Positions 42,606 to 52,842 of a stretch of 64,000 nucleotides of DNA are shown here, one piece after another; the first letter of the stretch is position 1; each line of letters opens with the position of its first letter. Where the stretch lies: contig NZ_MAFC01000002.1 of assembly GCF_002013465.1 (NCBI RefSeq), forward strand, positions 248,001 through 312,000, given 5' to 3'. A program made the translations under genes and the position numbers. Source of the stretch: Mycobacterium sp. D16R12. Lineage in GTDB: Bacteria > Actinomycetota > Actinomycetes > Mycobacteriales > Mycobacteriaceae. The notes beneath the pieces are model-generated. The model had not been told where the DNA came from, did no database searches, and was given only the letters and a program-made list of their open reading frames with translations.

Positions 42606-43958
42606 TTAGCCCAGGGGGTGAGCCACTTCGTCCCGGCCCAGTCGCGCCAACACGTGGGCGGTGACCGCCAGAACCAGCGGCGCTATCCCGGCGATGATGA
42701 ACACCGCGGTATTGCCGATCACATGAGCCACCGGCACGACCAATGCGAAGGAAGCAGGCAACCCGACCAGCGAGACGAAGAAGTCCATGCTGGCGGCACG
42801 GCCCAGCATCTCCTCGGGCACCCGGCGCTGCATGAGGGTGCCCCAGATGACATTGGCCGCTTGCATGGTTCCGCCGACGATGATCATCGCCACGATGATG
42901 GTCCAGAGGTGCCCGGTGAATCCGATGAGCACCAGCGGCAGTGACCCGGCACCCCACATCAGGATCATCACGGTCAGGTACCGGCGCGCCAGGGGCAGCG
43001 AGGACACCACGAACGACCCCACCGCACCGGCGATACCGAACAGGGCCAAGACCGTGGCATGTGATCCCGGATCACCGCCGTGATCACGAATGACAAAGGG
43101 CAACAGGATTTCAATGGGGCCGACCACCACCAGCACATAGCCGATCGCGAACAGAAGCGTCGCGAAGAACCAGCCGGTGTGCACCATGTACGTGAAACCG
43201 TCGAGAAGGTCGGTTGCCGCACGCCGCAGCGGATGCTCGTCGACGTCCGTCCGCACCGGCTCATGCCGATGGCGAATGAGCGCCAGGCAGCCGACCGCGA
43301 TCGTGATGAGGACACCCTCGGTCAAGAACACCCCACCGGGCGCCCACGCATTGACGATCGTGGCGCCGATCGCGGGGCCCAACGCCAGTTGCACCGTGGG
43401 GCGCAGCACTCCTTCGATTCCGTTGGCGGCAAGCAATTCGTCGTGTGGCAGCAAGCTCGGCAACAGCGCCGTGTACGAGGGGATGTACAGGCCTTCGGAT
43501 ATCCCGAACAGCAGCGACGTCACGCCGAGATGCCAGATCTGCAGGCTGCCGCTCAGGGCCAACAGCGCCGTGACGAACATGATGGAGGCCTGCACGATCA
43601 GCGAGCAGCGCATCACCCACAGCTTGGGCAGCCGGTCCGCGGCCACGCCTGCGGGTAACACACTGACCAGCAGTCCGATGCTGAACATGGTGCCCGCCAC
43701 GGCCACCTGTCCCGGGCCCATGCCCATCCGGATGACCTGCCAGACCAGCGCCACGGTCCACATGCCGTTGCCCAGCAGCGTCACTGCCAGGCCGAGCGTC
43801 AGCAGCCGGTAATCGCGATGGCGCAGGGGACGCAGCGCACGCGGGAGTCTGCTCAGATGGTGTGGCTCCTCGCCCGCAGAGTCCTCGGGGGTTTCCCCAA
43901 GGACCCCTTCGGTTTTCAACTGCTTGGCGGAGTCCACCAACTCAGGGTACGAAAGCAC
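42606..43958 (-). CDS. MFS transporter, 12-helix exporter
   Basis: The 450-residue protein has about 12 hydrophobic helices and the MFS motif A element AGVAADRLPKLWVMRC. The overall form fits the MFS_3/Tap or EntS-like exporters of drugs or siderophores. The N-terminal 40 residues are cytoplasmic and charged. GTG 43958 is the annotated start; GTG codons a few residues downstream are possible. Substrate unknown. It separates whiA from gap. Confidence 0.88.
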   Translation of the reverse strand: MLSYPELVDSAKQLKTEGVLGETPEDSAGEEPHHLSRLPRALRPLRHRDYRLLTLGLAVTLLGNGMWTVALVWQVIRMGMGPGQVAVAGTMFSIGLLVSVLPAGVAADRLPKLWVMRCSLIVQASIMFVTALLALSGSLQIWHLGVTSLLFGISEGLYIPSYTALLPSLLPHDELLAANGIEGVLRPTVQLALGPAIGATIVNAWAPGGVFLTEGVLITIAVGCLALIRHRHEPVRTDVDEHPLRRAATDLLDGFTYMVHTGWFFATLLFAIGYVLVVVGPIEILLPFVIRDHGGDPGSHATVLALFGIAGAVGSFVVSSLPLARRYLTVMILMWGAGSLPLVLIGFTGHLWTIIVAMIIVGGTMQAANVIWGTLMQRRVPEEMLGRAASMDFFVSLVGLPASFALVVPVAHVIGNTAVFIIAGIAPLVLAVTAHVLARLGRDEVAHPLG

Positions 43959-44002
43959 TCCGACAATTCGCCATCGGTTTTCGCCCTTCGCGAGGCGACC
44001 GG

Positions 44003-44986
44003 CTAGGCCTCTTCGAGCAGCTCCGGGGTCACCGCGGACTCGGTATCGGGGATGCCGTCCGTCTTGGCCTTGCGGTCAGCCATCGACAACAATCGCCGAA
44101 TACGACCTGCTACAGCATCTTTGGTCATCACCGGATCGGCGAGACGGCCCAGCTCTTCAAGTGATGCCTGACGGTGCTCGACACGCAACTTTCCGGCCGC
44201 CGAGAGATGGTCCGGCACCGTGTCACCGAGAATTTCCAGCGCCCGCTCCACCCGGGCAGCGGCCGCGACCGCGGCGCGGGCGGACCTGCGCAGGTTCGCG
44301 TCATCGAAATTGGCGAGCCGGTTCGCCGTTGCCCGCACCTCACGGCGCATCCGGCGTTCTTCCCAGGTCAGCCGGGTGTCCTGGGCGCCCATCCGAGTGA
44401 GCAGGGCACCGATGGCCTCGCCGTCACGCACCACCACACGGTCGCTGCCCCGCACTTCACGTGCTTTGGCACTGACACCAAGCCGTCGAGCCGCGCCCAC
44501 CAATGCCAGCGCGGCCTCGGGACCCGGGCAGCTGACCTCCAGCGCCGAAGACCTACCGGGTTCCGTCAGCGAGCCGTGCGCCAGGAAGGCGCCACGCCAC
44601 GCGGCCTCGGCATCGGCCACGCTGCCACCGACCACCTGTGCGGGCAGCCCGCGCACCGGCCGGCCCCGCAGGTCGAGCAGACCCGTTTGTCTCGCCAACG
44701 CTTCGCCATCTTTGGCGACGCGGACCACATAGCGCGTTGTCTTGCGGATACCGCCCGCGGACAGCACGTGCACCACGGCGCTGTAGCCGTACAGATCGAA
44801 GATGTCCTTGCGCAGGCGCCGCGCGATGCTGCCCTGGTCGACCTCCGCCTCGACGACGACCCGCCCGCTGACGATGTGCAGTCCGCCGGCGAACCGCAGC
44901 AGCGACGCGACCTCGGCGCGGCGGCTACTGACCTGAGTCACCACCAGGCGGCTCAGTTCGTCCTTGACCTCGGCGGTCATCGCCAC
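44003..44986 (-). CDS. whiA: WhiA sporulation/cell-division regulator
   Basis: The 327-residue protein has an N-terminal LAGLIDADG-like domain ([27 protein letters not shown]) and a C-terminal HTH ([27 protein letters not shown]). In actinobacteria WhiA controls division genes. GTG 44986 follows AGGGG; ATG 44980 would overlap yvcK in ATGA. Last gene of uvrC-rapZ-yvcK-whiA. Confidence 0.95.
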   Translation of the reverse strand: MAMTAEVKDELSRLVVTQVSSRRAEVASLLRFAGGLHIVSGRVVVEAEVDQGSIARRLRKDIFDLYGYSAVVHVLSAGGIRKTTRYVVRVAKDGEALARQTGLLDLRGRPVRGLPAQVVGGSVADAEAAWRGAFLAHGSLTEPGRSSALEVSCPGPEAALALVGAARRLGVSAKAREVRGSDRVVVRDGEAIGALLTRMGAQDTRLTWEERRMRREVRATANRLANFDDANLRRSARAAVAAAARVERALEILGDTVPDHLSAAGKLRVEHRQASLEELGRLADPVMTKDAVAGRIRRLLSMADRKAKTDGIPDTESAVTPELLEEA

Positions 44987-46101
44987 GGGGCGTCCCCTCT
45001 CTGGATTCCATGCTGTGTGCTCCCGCCCCCCGCTGCGAGGCGCACCGTGGATTCGGCATCTGTTCCCGCGGCCGCGGCCGCACTACCCGTTCGTACTCGA
45101 TCCAAGACCGCCGACAGTTTCGCAGGGTCATGTAAATGTGTACCAGGACGCGAGACATCAGCGAATTGAACCTGCGCATTGAACAGGGCGGCCGCCCTGG
45201 TCAAGTGGTCGCGTTCGGTGTCATCTGCAGACGCAGATTCGACGACGATGTCATGCACACCGAACTCGGGAGCGTGCTGCGAGAGTACGTGCAAATGACG
45301 CTCCGCGGAAAAGCCCGCCGTCTCCCCCGGTTCCGGGGCAAGGTTCAAGATCAGGGCCTTGCGGGCCCGAGTCTGCTGCAGGGCCGCGAAAAGTTCGGGC
45401 ACCAGCACATGTGGGATAACGCTCGTGAACCACGAACCGGGCCCCAAAACCACCAGGTCGGCAGCCATAATGGCCTCCACAGCCTGCCGGGTGGCGGGCG
45501 GATTGCCCGGGTTCATACGCACCCGGCGCACCTTGCCCGGCGTGGTCGCCAGCGCCACCTGCCCGCGAATCACCCGGCTCATCCGCGGGTCGGATTCCAG
45601 GCCGGACACGTCGGCCTCGATCTGCAACGGAATCGGGCACATCGGCAACACCCGCCCGGTGATGCCGAGCATGCGCCCCATCTCGTCGAGCGCAGTGACC
45701 GGATCGGCGAGCATGTCGGTCAGTCCGGCCAGGATCAAGTTGCCGATCGGATGCCCCGCCAACCCGCCGCTGCCCCCGAGCCGGTGCTGAATGGCCGTAG
45801 CCCACATGCGTCCGCGCGGACTGTCGGAGGCGAGCGCCGCCAATGCCATGCGCAGATCACCGGGTGGCACTATCCCCAACTCGGAACGGATTCGCCCTGA
45901 CGACCCGCCGTCATCGGAGACCGTGACCACGGCAGTGATGTCGTGGGTAAGCCGCCGCGCCGCCGACAGCGTCGCGTACAGACCGTGCCCTCCGCCGAGA
46001 GCCACGATGCGAGGCTCTCGGCGCACGAAATGGGAACTCTCCCCCGCAGTCGGAAGGTGCTCCCGCCCGCTGGCGATGGGCTGATCGGCGCCGGGACTCA
46101 T
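44977..46101 (-). CDS. yvcK: YvcK/CuvA-like UDP-sugar-binding protein
   Basis: The 374-residue protein has [30 protein letters not shown] and [15 protein letters not shown], the CofD-like fold of YvcK. Members support carbon metabolism and cell wall synthesis, and in mycobacteria polar growth (CuvA). ATG 46101 overlaps the rapZ stop in ATGA. The C-terminal 40 residues are low-complexity. Confidence 0.94.
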   Translation of the reverse strand: MSPGADQPIASGREHLPTAGESSHFVRREPRIVALGGGHGLYATLSAARRLTHDITAVVTVSDDGGSSGRIRSELGIVPPGDLRMALAALASDSPRGRMWATAIQHRLGGSGGLAGHPIGNLILAGLTDMLADPVTALDEMGRMLGITGRVLPMCPIPLQIEADVSGLESDPRMSRVIRGQVALATTPGKVRRVRMNPGNPPATRQAVEAIMAADLVVLGPGSWFTSVIPHVLVPELFAALQQTRARKALILNLAPEPGETAGFSAERHLHVLSQHAPEFGVHDIVVESASADDTERDHLTRAAALFNAQVQFADVSRPGTHLHDPAKLSAVLDRVRTGSAAAAAGTDAESTVRLAAGGGSTQHGIQRGDAPWR

Positions 46102-46994
46102 TCGCGTCCCAGGTCGCGGTGCAACACACGCACCGACAGACCTTCATCGGGTGCCATAGATGCGGCCAGCGCCTCGGCTATCGCGACACTGCGATGCTTG
46201 CCGCCTGTACAGCCGACCGCGATTGTCATGTAGCGCTTTCCCTCTCGCCGGTAACCGTCGATGACGAGGTTCAGCAGCCGATGGTAGGTGTCCAAGAACT
46301 CGTCCGCACCGGGTTGGCTCAACACGTACTGACTGACCGCAGGGTGCTGACCGGTATGCGGTCGAAGCTCATCCACCCAATGCGGGTTCGGTAGAAATCG
46401 GACGTCAACGACCATATCGGCATCCATCGGCAGTCCATATTTGAATCCGAAAGATTCCACGGTGACGCTCAGATGTGCCACCGTCTCAGTGCTGAAGGCA
46501 CGTTCGATGGCAGCACGCAGCGCGGGCACAGGCAGTGACGATGTGTCGATGACCAGATCGGCCGAGGCCCGGATGGGTGAGAGGAGTGTGCGTTCGGCGG
46601 CGATGCCCTCGGCGAGTGTCTGACCGCCCTGCAGCGGGTGGCTACGCCGGTTCTGTTCGTAGCGGCGCACCAGGCTTTCGTCGGACGCCTCCAGGAACAG
46701 CACGCGTGGGCTGATGCCCCGGGTGGCCAGGTCGGCACGCACCGACTCCAGGTCACCGGTGAAGCCACGAGACCGCACATCCATCACCACGGCGAGCTGC
46801 GTGATACGTGAACCGGCGGCAAGGCCTAGGTCGACCATGCGCGTGATCAGTTCGGGCGGCAGGTTGTCCGCGACGTACCACCCCAGGTCCTCGAGCACCT
46901 TGGCAGTGGTCCCGCGTCCCGCGCCCGATAGGCCCGTGACCAGGACGACGTCGATATCGGCGTTCGCGGTCTCATGAGGGGGATGGAGTGTCAT
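46098..46994 (-). CDS. rapZ: RapZ-family nucleotide-binding protein
   Basis: The 298-residue protein has a P-loop ([20 protein letters not shown]), the segment [17 protein letters not shown] and [17 protein letters not shown] of RapZ/YvcJ proteins. The role outside E. coli is unclear. ATG 46994 matches the family start; ATG 47003 adds three residues. It overlaps the uvrC end by 23 bases. Confidence 0.94.
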   Translation of the reverse strand: MTLHPPHETANADIDVVLVTGLSGAGRGTTAKVLEDLGWYVADNLPPELITRMVDLGLAAGSRITQLAVVMDVRSRGFTGDLESVRADLATRGISPRVLFLEASDESLVRRYEQNRRSHPLQGGQTLAEGIAAERTLLSPIRASADLVIDTSSLPVPALRAAIERAFSTETVAHLSVTVESFGFKYGLPMDADMVVDVRFLPNPHWVDELRPHTGQHPAVSQYVLSQPGADEFLDTYHRLLNLVIDGYRREGKRYMTIAVGCTGGKHRSVAIAEALAASMAPDEGLSVRVLHRDLGRE

Positions 46995-49020
46995 CGACTC
47001 CATTTTCGACCATGACGGGCAACGGCGCGTCGGTTGCCCCGGAAGTCGCACCTGAAATGTCAGAACCGACGAGTGCCTCACGTACCGCAAGCGCGGTGGC
47101 CGCACCGATGCCCGGAACCGCGGTGATCTCCTCGACGCTGGCCTTTTTGAGCTGCGCCACCGAACCGAAATGCGAGACGAGCGCGGCCCGTCGTGCCTCC
47201 CCCAGCCCCGGTATGCCGTCGAGCACCGAGGCGGTCATCCGCCGGGACCGCTTGCTGCGATGGAACGTGATGGCGAATCGGTGCGCCTCGTCACGCACAC
47301 GCTGCAGGAGGTAAAGCGCCTGACTTGTTCGCGGCAGGATTACCGGATCTGCCTCACCCGGCACCCACACCTCTTCGAGCCGCTTGGCCAAACCGATCAC
47401 CGCGACATCGGTGACACCCAGCTCGCTCAACGCGGCGGCGGCCGCGTTGACCTGGGGCGCACCACCATCGACTACGAAAAGGTTGGGCGGATAGGCGAAT
47501 TTCCGCGACCTGCCTTCCGGAGCCGCAAGGCCGGCGACATCCAACCCCGGAGCCGCGTCCTGGTGAATCTGGGCGTCTTGCACATGTCGCGCGAATCGTC
47601 GCCGGGTGACCTCCGCGATGGAGGCGACATCATCCGAGCGCCCGTCGCCGGCGGCCTCCCTGATGCTGTAGTGGCGATAGTCCGACCGGCGCGACAGACC
47701 GTCCTCGAAAACCACCAGCGAGGCCACCACGTCGGTGCCCTGGACATGGCTGATATCGATGCACTCGATACGCAACGGCGCCTGCTCCAGACCGAGCGCG
47801 TCCTGAAGCTCCTGCAACGCAGCCGATCTCGTGGTGAGATCGCCTGCGCGTTTGAGCTTGTGCTGCGTAAGGGCCTCTTTCGCGTTGCGCTCCACCGTCT
47901 CGGCGAGAGCCTTCTTGTCGCCGCGCTGCGGTACCCGTAACGACACCCGAGATCCGCGCAGACCGGTCAACCAGGAGGTCATCCCCTCGGCGTCGCGGGG
48001 CAGAACGGGCACCAGGACCTCGCGTGGCACCGGCGCCACATCGGCATCCGTATCGGCGGCATGGGCGAGGTCGGCCTGATCGCCATAGAACTGAGTGAGG
48101 AACTGCTCGACCAGCCCCTCAAGATCGGAATCGCCTGGGTCCCCGGTTTTTTCGACAATCCACCCACGTTGGCCGCGGACCCGCCCACCGCGCACATGGA
48201 AAACCTGCACGGCGGCTTCCAGCTCGTCATCGGCGAACGCCACCACATCGGCGTCGGTGCCGTCGCCGAACACCACGGTCTGCCGCTCCAGCGCACGCTG
48301 CAGCGCCGAGATGTTGTCCCGCAGCCGTGCCGCCCGCTCGAAATTGAGTTCCTGGGAAGCATGGTTCATTTCACGTTCCATGTCGCGAGCCAGACGATCC
48401 GTCTTACCCGACAGGAAGTCGCAGAAATCAAGGACGATCTCGCGGTGCTCTTCGGCGCTTACCCGCCCAACACAGGGCGCCGAACACTTTTCGATGTATC
48501 CGAGCAGGCAGGGCCGATCAATCTGTTTGTGGCGCTTGAACACCCCATTGGAGCAGGTACGCGCAGGAAACACCCGGGTGAGCAGGTCGAGTGTTTCCCT
48601 GATGGCCCACGCATGCGAGTACGGGCCGAAGTAGCGCACACCCTTGCGGCGGGGCCCGCGGTACACGAACAGCCGCGGGTACTCCTCGTTGAGGGTGACG
48701 GCAAGCACCGGATACGACTTGTCGTCGCGGTAGCGGACGTTGAAGCGCGGATCAAATTCCTTGATCCAGTTGTATTCGAGCTGTAGGGCTTCGACCTCGG
48801 TGCCGACGACTGTCCATTCCACGCTGCCCGCGGTGGTGACCATCTGCCGGGTGCGCGGATGCAGACTCGCGACATCGGCGAAGTACGAGGTGAGCCGGCT
48901 ACGAAGACTCTTGGCCTTGCCGACATAGATAACCCGTCCGTGCGGATCACGGAATCGATAGACCCCCGGCTCGACAGGTATCGAGCCGGGAGCCGGTCGA
49001 TAGGTCGAGGGATCGGGCAC
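46972..49020 (-). CDS. uvrC: UvrABC excinuclease subunit C
   Basis: The 682-residue nuclease makes both incisions in nucleotide excision repair. It has the GIY-YIG domain ([20 protein letters not shown]), the UVR motif, the RNase H-like domain with [12 protein letters not shown] and [13 protein letters not shown], and C-terminal HhH motifs ([17 protein letters not shown]). GTG 49020. First gene of the cluster with rapZ, yvcK and whiA. Confidence 0.97.
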   Translation of the reverse strand: MPDPSTYRPAPGSIPVEPGVYRFRDPHGRVIYVGKAKSLRSRLTSYFADVASLHPRTRQMVTTAGSVEWTVVGTEVEALQLEYNWIKEFDPRFNVRYRDDKSYPVLAVTLNEEYPRLFVYRGPRRKGVRYFGPYSHAWAIRETLDLLTRVFPARTCSNGVFKRHKQIDRPCLLGYIEKCSAPCVGRVSAEEHREIVLDFCDFLSGKTDRLARDMEREMNHASQELNFERAARLRDNISALQRALERQTVVFGDGTDADVVAFADDELEAAVQVFHVRGGRVRGQRGWIVEKTGDPGDSDLEGLVEQFLTQFYGDQADLAHAADTDADVAPVPREVLVPVLPRDAEGMTSWLTGLRGSRVSLRVPQRGDKKALAETVERNAKEALTQHKLKRAGDLTTRSAALQELQDALGLEQAPLRIECIDISHVQGTDVVASLVVFEDGLSRRSDYRHYSIREAAGDGRSDDVASIAEVTRRRFARHVQDAQIHQDAAPGLDVAGLAAPEGRSRKFAYPPNLFVVDGGAPQVNAAAAALSELGVTDVAVIGLAKRLEEVWVPGEADPVILPRTSQALYLLQRVRDEAHRFAITFHRSKRSRRMTASVLDGIPGLGEARRAALVSHFGSVAQLKKASVEEITAVPGIGAATALAVREALVGSDISGATSGATDAPLPVMVENGVDDTPSPS

Positions 49021-49136
49021 GTATCCAGGCTAGTCGGGGGCTCCGACGCTCGAACTCATCGATAGACACACGACGCTGTTCGACAATCCGCTACCCTCAG
49101 GGGGTACCTCAACTTAGAGGCGAAGGAGCGACAACG

Positions 49137-49445
49137 GTGCGTAGATTGCCCAAGGGGTTGATACCCGTGCTCGTCGCTGCGGCGACAGGCCTGTCCCTCG
49201 TCACCGCGATACATGCCCTGGCCCGTCCGTCCAACGATGCCGATGCGGTGATCAACAGCTTGCAGGCCAGCGGCTATCGCGTAACCGTGACGAGACTCGG
49301 TTCGGGCCATCCCGACAACTGCGTCGTCCAATCCGTTAATCAGCAGTCGCCGGTCTCCAACGTAGCCAGTGCGCGCGATATGCGTAACAGGCCGACATCA
49401 GTTCCCGTGTCTACCAAGGTCGCTCACGTCACACTGGCGTGCTGA
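49137..49445 (+). CDS. small secreted protein with two cysteines
   Basis: The 102-residue product has an N-terminal signal segment (GLIPVLVAAATGLSLVTA). The mature part reads DADAVINSLQASGYRVTV, NCVVQSV and ends HVTLAC; its two cysteines may be bridged. This pattern recurs in small exported mycobacterial proteins of unknown role. AAGGAG precedes GTG 49137. It is divergent from uvrC. Confidence 0.8.
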   Translation: MRRLPKGLIPVLVAAATGLSLVTAIHALARPSNDADAVINSLQASGYRVTVTRLGSGHPDNCVVQSVNQQSPVSNVASARDMRNRPTSVPVSTKVAHVTLAC

Positions 49446-49460
49446 CAGATAGGACGATGG

Positions 49461-50096
49461 ATGAGAAACAGCGTTGGTTCCCTGGCCATTGCCATGGTGA
49501 CCGTGACCGGAATCGCCCTGTCGCCCGCGATCGCCGCAGCCGATCCCGATACCCCAGCACCCGCACCGAATGCTGAAAATGCTTCTCGGACAGCGATACT
49601 TCCGGTCTTCGCGCAAGAGGGCATCAAGGTCAGGACCGGGAAACCCGGCGAACTACTGACGATCAACTTGCCCGATGACGCGCCGTTGCTGCCCGCCGAA
49701 TGGAGCGCCGACGGCGAGGCCACCTACCGTTCTGCCGACACCGACTTCACCGTGACACCTCTTGTCGACGGCGGCGAGTACTTCACCATCGTGAAGAAGA
49801 ACCCGTCGGACTCGTTCGACTACAACCTGCGCCTCGGACTACCCGCGGGCACACACTGGGTGCGTCACGGCACCACGCTGCTCATCGAATCCGATGGCGC
49901 CGGCCCCGATCAGCCGGCGCTGCTGGTCGGAATGTTCGCATCGCCGAGGGTGACGACGGTCAAGGGCACCGACATCCCGTTGACCGTCCAGCTCGATCCC
50001 AACGGCGACGCCGCGTTTTCGGCCCGGAGTCCCGAGCTCGTCAACACGCCGGTCGAGATCGGGTTCTCCTACCACCCGGTGGATACGACCTCCTAA
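49461..50096 (+). CDS. secreted protein of unknown function, 211 residues
   Basis: It has a signal peptide (AMVTVTGIALSPAIAAA) with likely cleavage before DPDTPAP. The mature protein is Pro-rich at the start, then beta-rich (DFTVTPLVDGGEYFTIVKK). No cysteines and no family recognised. It follows the preceding gene by 15 bases and precedes ggt by 19, so the three probably form one unit. Confidence 0.78.
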   Translation: MRNSVGSLAIAMVTVTGIALSPAIAAADPDTPAPAPNAENASRTAILPVFAQEGIKVRTGKPGELLTINLPDDAPLLPAEWSADGEATYRSADTDFTVTPLVDGGEYFTIVKKNPSDSFDYNLRLGLPAGTHWVRHGTTLLIESDGAGPDQPALLVGMFASPRVTTVKGTDIPLTVQLDPNGDAAFSARSPELVNTPVEIGFSYHPVDTTS

Positions 50097-50115
50097 CCGC
50101 TAACGTGATGGAACT

Positions 50116-52059
50116 GTGAGGACTCTGTCGAGACTGCTGGCCTTCCCCTCCATCGCCCTCCTCGCCGCTGCGGGTTGCTCGACCGATCACGCAATGCGTC
50201 CGGGTGCCGGATCCGAACCATGCAGCATCGTCACCAATGGCATTCCGGTTGCGAAAACCGTTGTCGCAGGGACCACAACCCCACGCGATATCTCCACCAA
50301 CCCCGAGGTGGCCACTGGTTACCGCAAAGGCATGTCGGCGGTCCGCACCGCGAGCTATGCCGTCGCGACTGCTAACCCGTTGGCCACCCAGGCAGCCTGT
50401 CGGGTGCTGCGCGACGGCGGATCGGCGGCGGACGCATTGATCGCCGCACAAAGCGTGCTCGGGCTCGTCGAACCGCAATCCTCCGGGATCGGCGGCGGCG
50501 GTTTCCTCGTCTACTACGACGCCCAGACCGGAGCCGTGCAGGCATACGACGGCCGAGAGGTCGCACCCGCGGCGGCCACGGAGAACTATCTGCGCTGGAT
50601 CGACAATGCCGACAGAAGTGAGCCCAGGCCCGACGCACGGTCATCGGGCCGTTCGATCGGGGTACCGGGGATCCTCCGCATGCTCCATGACGCCCATTCC
50701 GCGCACGGCACCGTGCCATGGCGCGACTTATTCACTCCGGCAGTTCAGTTGGCCGACGAAGGCTTCGATATCAGTCCCCGGCTCGCCGCCGCGATCAGCG
50801 ACTCGGCGAGCAGCCTTGCCCTAGACCACGAGGCGGGTACGTACTTCCTCAACCCCGACGGATCAGCGAAATCCTCGGGAACCAAGCTCACCAACCCGGC
50901 CTATGCCAAAACCCTTGGCGCCATCGCCAGCGACGGGCCGGACGCCTTCTACCGGGGCGCGATAGCCGAGGACATCGTCGCCGCAGCGGCAGACACCTCG
51001 TCGGGACGCACCCCGAGCCTCATGACGACGGCTGATCTATCCGGGTACACCGCGAAGAAACGCGAATCCCTCTGCACCACATACCGCGATCACGAAATCT
51101 GCGGCATGCCGGCACCTTCCTCGGGTGGCATCGCCGTCGCCGCCACCCTGGGCATCCTGCAGAACTTGCCGATGGCCTCCTACCGACCTACGGAAGTCGA
51201 CCCCGACGGAGGCAGGCCCACGGTCGACGGAGTGCACTACATCGCCGAGGCCGAGCGGCTGGCGTACGCAGATCGCGACAAATACGTCGCGGACACAGAT
51301 TTCGTCGCGCTCCCGGGTAATTCACCGAACACTCTGCTCAACCCGGCCTACCTCAACGGGCGCGCGAAACTGATCTCCGGCGAGAAGACGATGGGCACCG
51401 CCAAACCCGGCGAATTCAATGTTCCCGCATCGGCGGCCGTGTCCACTCCCGAACACGGCACCAGCCAGGTGACCGTCGTCGATGCGCAGGGCAATGCCGC
51501 ATCGCTCACCACCACAGTCGAATCCGCGTTCGGCTCCTATCACATGGTCGACGGCTTCATCCTCAACAACCAGCTGACAGATTTCTCTGCCGAGCCGGTG
51601 GGTAAGGACGGGCTTCCGATTGCCAACCGGCTCCAGCCGGGCAAGCGGCCGCGTAGCTCCATGGCACCTACCCTGGTTTTCGAACGCACGGAGTCCGGTA
51701 AGCGCGGCGCGCTGCTGCTCGCGGTCGGCTCTCCAGGTGGCGCGGTGATCATTCAATTTGTGGTGAAAACCCTTGTGGGCATTTTGGACTGGGGGCTCGA
51801 TCCACAGCAGGCGGTATCGATGGTGGACTTCGGTGCCAACAACTCTCGCAAGACGAATGTCGGCGGCGAACACCCCAACATCGATGCCCGCGACAACGGC
51901 GTCAACGATCCATTGGTCCAAGGCCTACGCAGCCGTGGTCACACCGTGGATGTGGCCGACCAGTCCAGTGGCCTGTCCGCTCTCGTACGGCGAGGGCCGG
52001 GATGGATCGGCGGTGCGGATCCACGCCGCGAGGGCCTCGTCATGGGCGATACGGGCTGA
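50116..52059 (+). CDS. ggt: gamma-glutamyltransferase lipoprotein
   Basis: The 647-residue Ntn-hydrolase precursor removes gamma-glutamyl groups from glutathione-like peptides outside the membrane. A lipobox (LLAAAGC, Cys21) predicts lipid anchoring. The large chain has QSSGIGGGGFLVYYD; the autocatalytic nucleophile is Thr449 in EHGTSQVTVVDAQGN, and the small chain ends with substrate elements (GSPGG). GTG 50116. Related to mycobacterial GgtB. Convergent with eutC at a 9-base gap. Confidence 0.95.
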   Translation: MRTLSRLLAFPSIALLAAAGCSTDHAMRPGAGSEPCSIVTNGIPVAKTVVAGTTTPRDISTNPEVATGYRKGMSAVRTASYAVATANPLATQAACRVLRDGGSAADALIAAQSVLGLVEPQSSGIGGGGFLVYYDAQTGAVQAYDGREVAPAAATENYLRWIDNADRSEPRPDARSSGRSIGVPGILRMLHDAHSAHGTVPWRDLFTPAVQLADEGFDISPRLAAAISDSASSLALDHEAGTYFLNPDGSAKSSGTKLTNPAYAKTLGAIASDGPDAFYRGAIAEDIVAAAADTSSGRTPSLMTTADLSGYTAKKRESLCTTYRDHEICGMPAPSSGGIAVAATLGILQNLPMASYRPTEVDPDGGRPTVDGVHYIAEAERLAYADRDKYVADTDFVALPGNSPNTLLNPAYLNGRAKLISGEKTMGTAKPGEFNVPASAAVSTPEHGTSQVTVVDAQGNAASLTTTVESAFGSYHMVDGFILNNQLTDFSAEPVGKDGLPIANRLQPGKRPRSSMAPTLVFERTESGKRGALLLAVGSPGGAVIIQFVVKTLVGILDWGLDPQQAVSMVDFGANNSRKTNVGGEHPNIDARDNGVNDPLVQGLRSRGHTVDVADQSSGLSALVRRGPGWIGGADPRREGLVMGDTG

Positions 52060-52068
52060 GAACAGCAG

Positions 52069-52842
52069 TCAACACAGCTCGCCCTGGCCTGCATCGTCGA
52101 TCGCGCCGGCCCGTGAGGTGTCCTTGAGTGACACCCCGGATCGGCCCAACCGCAGCGCGCCGCTGACCAAACTCGCCGCGATATGCGCGGCCTCCCGATA
52201 ACTGAGCCCGTCGGGAGGATGGATGTTGGAGATGCAATTGCGATCGGCGTCAGTGCAACCCGGCTGCGGGAGGTGCGTGAGATAGATCCCGAGACTGTCG
52301 ACGACACTGAGCCCGGGCCGCTCACCGATGATGACAATCAGCGTGCGGTACCGTCCCTGCGCCGCGATGTGGTCGCCCAGCGCCACCCGGGCCTGTGTCG
52401 CGATCACGGGCTTTGCCAGCGTGTATGAGCCGCCGAGCTGTAGCGCAAGTTCACGAACAAGCGGAACACCATGGCGCATCAGGGCCGTGGGTGACAGACC
52501 GTCCGCGAGCACAAACCCGATATCTGTCGCCTCGCGTGGCACCGCGGACAAATCGGAGGGCAACCTTCCGAGGTCAGGTCTACGCAAATACTCTGCGCGA
52601 GAGCTCACTTGACTGGTGACCACCGCGGGCATACCCAGCCCGATTCCGCCGACGTCAACGGACAGACGCTCGGTGTCCAGCGGTACATGGACAGCATCGC
52701 GGGCAGCGGCGTGGGCAGCAGCCAAGTCCAGCACATCCCGGGTGTGCAGCGCATTGCCCGCCCGGTCCAGACCGATCCTGGCTTGGGTGTTCGCCCGCAG
52801 TTCTTTCCAAAACCTATGGCGGGCAACATCACCACTTGTCAT
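52069..52842 (-). CDS. eutC: ethanolamine ammonia-lyase small subunit
   Basis: The 257-residue subunit pairs with EutB to bind adenosylcobalamin and deaminate ethanolamine to acetaldehyde and ammonia. Family stretches include TQARIGLDRAGNALHTRDVL, IVIIGERPGLSVVDSLGIYL and NCISNIHPPDGLSY. ATG 52842 overlaps the eutB stop in ATGA. Last gene of the eut operon. Confidence 0.95.
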   Translation of the reverse strand: MTSGDVARHRFWKELRANTQARIGLDRAGNALHTRDVLDLAAAHAAARDAVHVPLDTERLSVDVGGIGLGMPAVVTSQVSSRAEYLRRPDLGRLPSDLSAVPREATDIGFVLADGLSPTALMRHGVPLVRELALQLGGSYTLAKPVIATQARVALGDHIAAQGRYRTLIVIIGERPGLSVVDSLGIYLTHLPQPGCTDADRNCISNIHPPDGLSYREAAHIAASLVSGALRLGRSGVSLKDTSRAGAIDDAGQGELC

